Source: Heloderma charlesbogerti
Lineage: Eukaryota; Chordata; Lepidosauria; Squamata; Helodermatidae
DNA: 64,000 nt
Direction of reading: 5' to 3'
Assembly: GCA_026122225.1 (NCBI GenBank)
Contig: JANEZZ010000297.1
Coordinates: forward strand, 868,001-932,000
Made by a program: the position numbers and the translations under genes. Numbering within the stretch: the first letter of the stretch is position 1; each line of letters begins with the position of its first letter. This document shows, piece by piece, positions 56,124 through 64,000 of the stretch. The notes under the pieces were generated by a model. That model saw only the letters and a program-made list of their open reading frames with translations. It was not told where the DNA came from and searched no databases.

Positions 56124-56877
56124 TAGGGATGTACGAAAGTCACTTACCTTTTTGCAGGGGTGCTTCGTGGTGGGGGGGAGGCGCTTTGCTTCTACCCCCA
56201 AAGTTCAGGCGAGGGGGGAGGAGCCATCCCACCTCGCCCGGCTGAAATTCAGGCCGGGGGGGGGGAGGCTTCCCACCTCGCCCAGCTGAAATTCAGGCCG
56301 GAGAGAAGCGCCCCGTCTCCCCGGCCGCAAAACAAAGTGTAAAAACAAACAAACAAACAAAACCCCATGATAGGCTATGTAATGATTAACGTAGCCTATC
56401 ATGGCTAGATCTCCAAAGTCAGCCGTGATAGGCTACATTAATCGTTATGTAGCCTATCACGGGTGACTTTGAAAAAAAAAAAAGCACGTACGCAAATGGC
56501 GGCGGCCTATTTTTTTTCAAAGTCACCCATGATAGGCTACATAACGATTAATGTAGCCTATCACGGCTGACTTTGGAAATCTAGCCGTGATAGGCTACGT
56601 TAATCGTTACGTAGCCTATCACGTTTATTTTTTTTTAAAAAACTTTGTAATGGCGGCGGCGGCAGCCGGTCGGAAGACCGGCTGCCGCCCCCACCCCCGC
56701 CGAAAGGCTGACGAACCGCCGCCAGGACCCGCCGCCGGGAGGGACATTTGCCAAAGGTAAGTCCCATCCCGGGGGGGGCGGGGTGGTGGTGGAGAATTTC
56801 ACCGCCGATTTCGGGGGGCCGAATGCGTTGGTGCTCGGCCCCCCGAAGATTCGGGGAGAAATTCTCCACCATCCCTA
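56124..56877 (+). mobile_element. hAT MITE, family 1
   Basis: Ends TAGGGATGTACGAAAG and CACCATCCCTA; exact duplication CTCTTTGC (56116-56123, 56878-56885). Hairpins 56367-56404, 56423-56461, 56528-56564 and 56585-56623; GC-rich tandem left arm. The ATGGCGGCGGCGGCAGCC block is at 56650 and the donor AAGGTAAGT at 56754-56762. The open frame from that ATG reaches the donor without a stop (about 35 codons, alanine- and arginine-rich). Confidence 0.88.
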
Positions 56878-56885
56878 CTCTTTGC

Positions 56886-57411
56886 TTCTCTGTGTCTAAC
56901 TGCAAAGCTGTTCTGCCTTCACACACACACCCCTCTAACTTCAGCTCCTCTCCTTAGGTGAGAGGCATCACCTTCCCCAACCTCTGACAGCTATCCCATC
57001 CAAATATTCATGAGAGATGTCTAGGGATGAAGAAAACATCCCCTAACAATTAGCCTCCACAAAGAGACATCAACCAATCATCTTGGGCTATTACCAGCAA
57101 TGTGCCCAACAAAGGATTTGTTGTCTATATTGTGAATACATCCATTTACTCCAAAGCTCATTTGAGTTAAAGTATTATGGGGCCATCCCTCTTCCTCATG
57201 CTCTTATGTCTGCCTCCTTCTCTTTCCCATTTCTACAGCTTTCTCAAGCACCATGGATGAACGAGTTTTGGGTGCAAAACGTGAGGTCACTCAAGTTCTC
57301 TGAATTCCATCTTTATGCTTGTTCTGACTTGAGTCCATATCTGATTGCAAGCTTTGTATTTTTCTTTTCTTTTCACCTGAAAATCCATGTGTATTTTCAT
57401 GTGTAGTTCAG
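56886..57411. other. Unrecognised spacer
   Basis: No named repeat or credible gene. Confidence 0.3.
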
Positions 57412-57886
57412 TCTTTTCAGGGAGGAATCTATTGCTGGAACAAACTGCTCAGGTAGGGTGAGGGCAGACTGCAGGCACCCGACTGTATGCATCAGTTGTG
57501 AGCAACTTTGAAATGTATGCATTCTTCTCCCACTGATTAAAGCATATTAGTGCACATTTTTCAAAACTATGCATTTTTCATGTACATTTTTAAAATGTAT
57601 GAATGGTGTTGAACACATTGGAGGGTGTGTGTGTGTCCGCAAATCACATGACAAGGTTGGAAATGTATGGACGTCAACCACAGATTGCATCTGAGGCTGT
57701 GTTTGGTCCAGAAGGTGTGAAATGGATATCCTGATTAAAAACAAATCCCAAATTTTGACAGGATATTTGTACACAGCTCTAGTTCAAGCCTCAGCCACCA
57801 CACTTAAAATGTTATGTCTGCTCTCACCCTACCCGAACGGTTTGTTCCTGCAATAGATTCCACCCTGCCTCAAAAGACTGAAATTT
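57412..57886. repeat. 475-bp inverted repeat with hAT-like right end inside
   Basis: Arms of about 60 bp: AGTCTTTTCAGGGAGGAATC ... GTAGGGTGAGGGCAGAC at the left and its inverse near 57826-57886. The loop ends with TTTGTACACAGCTCTA (57766-57781), which looks like a hAT right end. The left partner of that end was not found. Confidence 0.5.
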
Positions 57887-58639
57887 CCTTCCTATCCCCG
57901 ACTCTCACTTTCTCATGAATGACTGCATATCTTCAGAAACCCTACAGGTTGCCCTGAGAATAAGAATGTGCATAAATTTCCTAATGTTATCTTAATGCAT
58001 TTGCATCTGCTACCCTTTTTAAAATTCTGATTATTATCTCAGTTTTATCCATAACATGGGCTGCAACCTGGTAATGTGCTCACAATCCAACAGAGATCAA
58101 GTGGAGGCACAACTTTTCTGAACTGGAACTGTAGGGATGGTGGGTGTGGGGTAGGTCAACTTGCTGCTGATAATGCAGTCACATAGTGATAATGCAAATC
58201 ATAGGGGGCATAAGTCCATGCATCTCATGGGATAGAGGTGATGTGTTACTATATGTTCTCATGTAAACATGTCTAATAATGCACATGTATCCGAGTGAGA
58301 AGTACCACTGGTATTTAGCCTGGAGTTGCATAAATTTGTGCACCTGACTGGGGGAACAAGAACTAGTCCAGAGCCTGGCCCCCTACTTGGGGGAATGAGG
58401 AATTAGCAATGAGATTGAATCATTCAAAGATCTGAATAATCGAATACACATTTATTACAGAGATATTACATGCACAAAAATTGGACAGGACTAGCAACTA
58501 ATTGGATAAGTCTAAAGAGGGACGTAGGGATGGAGAGACAGACAGAGAGAAGCAGAGTGCCATGTGAGCAATTTTAGATGGAGGGAGGAGAAGAGGCTAC
58601 TTCCTAATAAGGAGTGGGAGAAGGGTATTCATATCTAGG
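57887..58639. other. Unrecognised stretch
   Basis: About 750 bp; nothing identified. Confidence 0.3.
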
Positions 58640-58930
58640 TTTATCTATCTAAAATTATTTCTAGGCTGCCTTTAAGGGTGGAACTCTCTCAAGGTGATGT
58701 ACAAGATAAAAACCACACAAAGTGGATACAGTTTTTAAAAATCCATAAAACCATATTTCAGTAAAATCCATAAAAACAGAGATTGCCAATTAGAAGAAAT
58801 GAAAACAAAACTTACCAATAAAAACCAAGGCCCATACTGAAGGGAAGGCCAACCAAACCCAGTTATCTTCGGAGCTTTCCTGAAGACCTGCAAAGAAGGG
58901 GCCTGTAGTAAGTTGGTCAGTGAGCAAAAA
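58640..58930 (-). mobile_element. Inverted LINE-type 3' sequence
   Basis: CTAAAATTATTTCTAGGCTGCC, then CTCAAGGTGATGTACAAGATAAAAACC: inverse of a LINE tail like that at 47693-48137 and 680-1107. Followed by GAAGGCCAACC and TTTCCTGAAGACC words of the same repeat. Confidence 0.45.
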
Positions 58931-58964
58931 AGTGGACTTCACAGAGTTCCTACATTCTGGCAGT

Positions 58965-59405
58965 TAGGGATGTAGAGATAGTGTAAAATCCATTCCATCT
59001 GTGTTTCGCAGATTGTCAGGTACCTTTTATTCCTTTGTCCATTCAAAGACGGATTTGAATTGTTGTTGTTGTTGTTGTTTCCTTTATGTGGAAAAATACA
59101 CAAATAATTCCATAAGAGGGTTCTCAACAATTTACATAATTTACCTTAGTACATAACATTTAGCATATTGTCCTCCATTCCATTCAACTTTTCCCCACGT
59201 ACCAGTCTCAGCAGAAACGTCCATATTGTCCAACAAATAAATAGGCATAAATTTGGGGAAAGTTAAAAAAGAAAGAAAAGATAGAAAAGTCCACAGACTC
59301 CATGTGGCCTAGGGGAGGGGGGTCAGTCCGCAGCAGATTTTGCTGGTCAGATTCTCAGAAATCCGAGCTCATTTTGGTCCATCTCGAATTTCTCCAGGAA
59401 CCCTA
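58965..59405 (+). mobile_element. hAT MITE, family 5
   Basis: TAGGGATGTAGAGATAG to CAGGAACCCTA. Shares ATCCATTCCATCTGTGTTTCG and GATTGTCAGGTACC with its relatives. Flanks CTGGCAGT and CTGGTTGT agree in 6 of 8. (TTG)n at 59060-59080. Confidence 0.6.
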
Positions 59406-59907
59406 CTGGTTGTAGACCTGTGTAATTTGGCTTAACTGGCAGCTTAATTGTTAATTGAGAACCATTCACACAGGCCTGCAATTTATGGCTTTCACCTTGA
59501 AGCTGTTTCAACCTCACTCTGCTTGAGCAGAGATAGATTTTGTTTCCTGCAAGAAGCAAACCTAGCCCCACCCCACCATGCTTTCTGGGAAGAGAGTGTA
59601 TTTCTGTGTGCCATCCTGTCATCTCCTGAGTTTGAAAGAGACACCTATAAAAGCAAGTCCGCTTTGCACTTTGGCCTTGATCCAAGGGGCAGCACGTGCT
59701 GTCAAATTGGAGAACTTTTGCTGGTCCTAGAGGAATGATTTCCCATCTGTCTTTGGGAAGCTCAGACAGACAATTCAGCTGTGCATTGGCCAGTTCATAC
59801 CTTCCAGACTGAACACAGACTCAGAGGCCATCTGCGGTAAAAGTCCATACATTTCCGACCTTGCAAAGTGATTTGCAGACCAAAACAACAACAACAGTCT
59901 TTGAGAG
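59406..59907. other. Unrecognised stretch with a TATA-like box
   Basis: TATAAAAG at 59646-59653 follows a CAGCACG/CACCATG-poor sequence. This could be the promoter of an old LTR, since the region lacks other features. I see no boundary or duplication to prove it. Confidence 0.25.
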
Positions 59908-60034
59908 CATGCGTACATTTAAAAATTGTGTATATTTCAAAATGAGTACATTTCAAAAATGCATACATTTCAGAATAAGTACATTTCAAAAATGCGTACC
60001 TTTCAAAATGAGTACATTTCAAAATGTGCACAAC
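59908..60034. repeat. Minisatellite of ~17-bp ATGNGTACATTTCAAAA units
   Basis: Seven or so units, such as AATGAGTACATTTCAAA and AATGCGTACCTTTCAAA, some varying GTAC. The unit contains the palindrome GTAC. Confidence 0.8.
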
Positions 60035-61989
60035 TGAGGCATACATTTGGAAAAATACACACGGAAATATGCACAGATTTAGGTGCAAATAGAAAAAACA
60101 ACAACAAAGCATGAAATCTGATACAGACTAAGGTTGGAACGAGCTGTGAGATGGAATTCAGAGAACTTCGGCAAATGTGAGTTTTGAATGTGATTTGTAT
60201 TTCCCTAGTTCTTTCCAGAGAGCTTTCTCTCTTTAGAGCTCCGGATGGCTAATGAGACATCTCCTTTGGATGGCTTCACTAGGTTAGGGACTGGAAGGTA
60301 TGTCACTGTTCCAGAGATCCCATGTCCTTGCATAGGAGTGGAAATGATACAAGCTGTGTGCACCAAAAGAGAACAGCCCATGAGTATCTGCTTTATTGCT
60401 CTGTGTGTCCAAGTTTTATTTCACATGCCTTAACCCAGGCAACATGGACGTTTCTAGAGTCAAGGCATTGAGTAAACTCAAAATGGCAGTGAGGGTGAAC
60501 TCCTCAATAATGGCAGGTGCATACAGCTGGCATCTCCATTATTGTGGTCAGGTTTTGTGCCTTCTGTAAAGGCCTACAAAATTCTTGTCTTAAAGGTTCC
60601 ACACACACATAAGCCAGACTGTGAAGAAAAGTATTGTTGGGAAAACATGGGACATTTTACACCAAATGATGGAATGCATCAGTAATGTAATTCATAAAGT
60701 ATAAAATATTACATCATGAATATGCAAGAGTTTTATAAATGACTGCATTTACAGATTGATACCTTTGGAATTTGCAAGTTACATTTAGTTATATTAAAAT
60801 TCACCATAAATGTCTTTCATAATAAATATTTCTCAAGTAAACTTCAGAGCAATTTTAATATTATGTTAAAAAATTCAGGGGCCTAAGAAATATGGCCTTG
60901 TTAAAAAAAAGAAAGAAAGAAAGTTGGATCTTAAGTTGCAACTTAGTTTCTAGCTTCCAATTTGGGGAGTGGGGTGGCGTCTGAGAAAAGAACTTGCATA
61001 GAAGAAGTACAAGAACTGTTAACAACCCTGCTAAGTTTACGTGCCTCGGAAGAATTTTATTCACTAAACACACACACACACACACACACACACTGATTAG
61101 TTTTAATACTTGATGGATTGAATTGCACCAAAAGCTATTAGATTCCATAAACACAGCAATAAGGCCAATAATCTACCAATCAAAACCTTACACCTGGTTA
61201 GGATGATGAGTTCCATCTTCTAGTACAGAAGACGTTCTAGTCCCATCTTCTGGTAGAAAGCCTAGTATAGAGCACTGGATTTGGGGATACATTGTAATGT
61301 TCTTAATGTTGACTGGATTTCAGATCTCTCATAACAAAAGAAGACCACCAAGAACATGAATCCATTAGGATTTGATGAGTTCCAGCATGAGGTAGAAGAC
61401 CTAGTGTCAAGCATTAAATTCAAGGATAGGTAATTAAGATACAGACTATGGATAACTGAATTTCTTCATCTTCGTCCCATTATTCCTCTGTGCTTCTACC
61501 ATGCAGTTTTCTTTTAAAAAAATCTTTTCAGATAATGCAGAAATTGAACAGAACAGGCTTATAATTGAATACACATAGGGATGGCTGTTTTTTATAGCAC
61601 TGGTTTTTCTAGTAAAAATAAATAAGATCACAATCCTGCGGTCCCTAGAGAACATCTCAGGGGCCATAGGATGTTGTGGATTTTCCCCTCTAAGGTCATA
61701 GACACAGCTATGACCTCAAAGGGGGAAATCCAAGAGGGAACTTCCCACCCCCAAGAGCCTCCCCACAGCTGCCACCATGGAAAGTGCTGCAGTGGCTCCC
61801 TTTCCTGAGGTTCGACCTCCAAGCTCTGGAAGGAGAAGAACAGGGAGGGATGGGAGCATGCCAGTGGGTTTGGAGGGGGGAGGCTGTGATCTGCTTCTGT
61901 TGATCTAATGGCCTCTCAGCCTGTCTCCACCCCTCGCAGTGCAAGTCAGCTAGATGGGCTCAAAGGCCCATGTACTGTAATATACTGCA
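60035..61989. other. Unrecognised stretch
   Basis: About 2 kb; includes (AC)n at 61069-61093. 61625-61690 has CACAATCCTGCGG and CCATAGGATGTTG words distantly like the MITE at 214. No gene. Confidence 0.35.
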
Positions 61990-62325
61990 AAACATAGTTT
62001 GTTAAAAAGGACATAGCTAAACTGTGGAATTTGCTACCACAAGATGTAGCAATGGGCACCAATTTGGGTGAATTTAAAAGGGGGCTAGAAAACTTCCTGG
62101 AGGATAAGACTATCAGTGGCTACTAGTCCTGATGGCTATGTGCTACCTCCAGTATCAGAGGCAGTAGACCTATGTACACCAGTTGCTGGGGAAAATGGGT
62201 GGGAGGGTGCTGTTGCACTCATATCCTGCTTGTGGGTTCCCAGCTGACAGCTGTGTGAACAGAAAGGTGGACTAGATGGACCTTTGGTCTGATCCAGCCT
62301 GGCTCTTCTTATGTTCTTAAAGGAG
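61990..62325 (+). mobile_element. CR1/L2-type LINE 3' end
   Basis: Reads KLWNLLPQDVAMGTNLGEFK (in frame), LENFLEDK, then the 3' end GTTGCTGGGGAAAATGGGTGG ... GGACTAGATGGACCTTTGGTCTG and TTCTTATGTTCTTA. Best-conserved tail of the family that recurs at 6900, 17542 and 52410. Confidence 0.65.
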
Positions 62326-63014
62326 TATGGAGAGGCTAAAAAGCCCGCCATCCTTCTTCCTTCCCTCCCGGCATAGGATGATCTGCAGCCTCTAATCTCT
62401 GCTGCTTCTGTCATTTGGACATTGATCCCATAGGGTTGTGCCCTGTGTGTGTGTCTTTGTGTTGAGAAAAACAAAACATGTTGCCCAATTAATTGGGGTG
62501 TCATTTTAGTCAATTAAATGATTTTTAATCAAAAAATCAAACTGTTAAATAGACCAAAGATTGAGGCCCTATTGTTATTTATAAACAAAACACACAGAAT
62601 AACCCGGGAAGGAAGTTATAGTCCCAACAACAAACTGGCTGTAAGCTACTGGTGTGAATGCAGTGATAAGAATTTAATGATGCACTGTATCTTCACACAA
62701 CATGAGTCCTCTGTGAGTGTCAAGAATGCAACAGATTATTTCTGGAAAGTCAGCTTTGACACACAGAGTTTGTTTGTCTTATCACCAACATGCCTGAGAA
62801 GTGCGTAGGTAAGAGGCAGATTGACACTGATCTGTTCTATGCATCCTGAAATGGCTAGCAATGTGAGAAAATACCTGGAAACGTACTGAGCAGTCCTCAG
62901 GTGTCCTCTTGTTTGGAGACAATTTGCATTCAGACAAGGGAAGAAAGTTCATCCAATTATGGTACATATATAAAATAATAAGAAAAGAAAAACACTTCCT
63001 GGCTTGTGAACAGC
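62326..63014. other. Unrecognised stretch
   Basis: No named repeat or credible gene. Confidence 0.3.
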
Positions 63015-63023
63015 TCTAGTGTG

Positions 63024-63056
<33 letters not shown>

Positions 63057-63190
63057 TGTGTGTGCGTCCACGCACAATCTTATACACACTTGAATTCAAG
63101 GGGGGTTACTTCCAAATAAATGTGCAGAGGACTGCACTATAGGTGTGTGTGTGTGTGTGTTTGTGTCAGAGAGAGAGAGAGAAAGAGGAA
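63015..63190. repeat. (TG)n microsatellites flanking a MITE fragment
   Basis: TG arrays at 63020-63066 and 63143-63164, then (GA)n; between them CACAATCTTATACACACTTG ... GGACTGCACTATAGG, a diverged squamate MITE. Confidence 0.7.
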
Positions 63191-63524
63191 GAACATAGAT
63201 CGATCTCTCCCTCCCCACTCTCCCAAATTACCCAAGAATCCCTATATGGGATATCATACTATTAGTCATTAGCAGGGATTTCAAACAATTAAAGAATTTC
63301 ATTCACTGTCTGCGATTTCACCAAATAGTTAATTAAATTTAACTATAGTTGCATATTACTACAAATCTCAGCACAGATGCCTTTTGGAGATCTTGAAGGA
63401 GATTTATGTTAACGTCTATTCAACAAACAAAGGCTGTTACTTATTTATAATAGGAAAGACCACCTTTATAATTTCTTGTTTTCCCTGCCATAGGACCATA
63501 AACACCAAAATTCCTGATAAATTA

Positions 63525-63588
63525 AATTCTCCCTCTCTCTCCCTCTCTCTCCCTCTCTCTCTCTCTCCCTCTCTCTCTCTCTCCCTCC

Positions 63589-63619
<31 letters not shown>

Positions 63620-63630
63620 TGTCCCTGTGT
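63525..63630. repeat. (CT)n-(TG)n compound microsatellite
   Basis: CTCTCCCTCTCT array of about 75 bp, then a GTGTGT run. Confidence 0.9.
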
Positions 63631-63814
63631 GTGGGTACTTTAAACTAGCTGGCCACCTTAAAATTGTCATTGTGACCCACATATTGACAAATTTCTCCAC
63701 CATTAGTATAGAAGGGGTTGCTAAACTTGTAACCTGTCAAATGAAGATCAGCTCACCTGCCCATATTGTGTCACCTACTAGGTTCTTATACAGCTGTTTT
63801 ATAGACCCTGGGAG

Positions 63815-64000
63815 GTATTAATTGTATATATTGATTTATTACAATAACTTATATCCCACCTCTCTGTGATAAAATAGCTATCTAGGTGTCTAACTGCATT
63901 TTAAAACATACAATTAAACAATTTTAAAAATGACAAAAAGTTACAGCATGGAAAATAACAAAACAGAATTGTCTTCACTAGGTGGCAGTACCTAAAGAGG
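63815..64000 (-). mobile_element. Inverted LINE tail at the window end
   Basis: ATTGATTTATTACAATAACTTATATCCCACC, then AAAACATACAATTAAAC: inverse LINE-type 3' end as at 1845-1925. Continues past the window. Confidence 0.45.

Noticed and set aside
9210..56877. Recurrent short open frames with an IGYVNIYVAYHG-like peptide on both strands
   Set aside because: They come from the hairpin words GATAGGCTACGTAAA... read in either direction. Being symmetrical, the hairpin gives the same peptide from both strands. There is no conserved start, length or context, so not a protein family.
59646..59653. TATAAAAG as a real promoter
   Set aside because: A single TATA-like word in 500 bp of unknown sequence is expected by chance; kept only as a note in the stretch description.
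1..64000. A host gene
   Set aside because: No run of exons with conserved protein, no splice-consistent frames outside transposons. Conserved non-coding elements may exist but need alignment to other genomes to see.

Overview
The window looks like non-genic DNA (intergenic or intronic) from a squamate reptile, most likely a lizard. I found no host gene, exon, tRNA or rRNA that I can defend. The lineage call rests on the repeats: a BovB/RTE LINE 3' end, CR1 copies with the reptile/bird-type ATGATTCTA tail, a tRNA-headed SINE that shares its tail with a LINE, and the small repeat with a GGAAGTAAGTCCCAT core that is abundant in lizards and snakes.

The dominant content is non-autonomous DNA transposons of the hAT superfamily. 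About 28 copies or fragments are marked, and ten of them have exact 8-bp target duplications that I read directly: ATAATCAG, CTTCTGAA, CTTTAAAT, ACCACCAC, GTTAACCC, CATGTCAG, GTTGCCAC, ATACTCTC, GAATATTG and CTCTTTGC. Several families share related ends: TAGGGATG/CATCCCTA, TAGGGCTGTGCA/TGCACAGCCCTA and CAGTGCTGTGC/GCACAGCACTA. No hAT transposase is present, so they must have been mobilised in trans. The commonest family (family 1) has an unusual build. Each copy is a large inverted repeat whose arms are chains of smaller near-perfect hairpins, with the words GTGATAGGCTACGTAAA, AGTCTACGTAAA and GCAAATGGCGGC. Its ends carry outward-facing consensus 5' splice sites, and its right arm carries a conserved ATGGCGGC-rich block upstream of one of them.

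Layout. 1-4.7 kb: small MITEs, LINE tails, a solo LTR (1242-1786) and a family-2 hAT. 4.7-10.8 kb: hAT copies of several families and a SINE. 10.8-16 kb: mostly unrecognised. 16-22.2 kb: dense hAT copies and a BovB tail. 23.3-32.3 kb: one degenerate APE-type LINE cut open by five hAT copies; three of these four LINE gaps hold family-1 copies only 62-150 bp apart. 32.4-38.6 kb: a MITE, hAT copies, a solo LTR inside a hAT copy, and an SGNH-like retroelement remnant. 38.6-44.2 kb: mostly unrecognised, with microsatellites and a 261-bp duplication. 44.5-47.4 kb: a nearly complete CR1 ORF2. 49-52.5 kb: an older CR1/L2-type LINE holding nested hAT copies. 53.5-59.4 kb: more hAT copies. 59.4-64 kb: unrecognised sequence, a minisatellite, a LINE tail and microsatellites.

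The nesting gives a relative history: LINEs first, then hAT families 2 and 3, then family 1 into both the LINEs and family 2. A CR1 tail landed inside a family-3 copy, and an LTR element landed inside a family-1-like copy. Nothing suggests the parts act together as a pathway; the main interest is the architecture of the palindromic hAT family.
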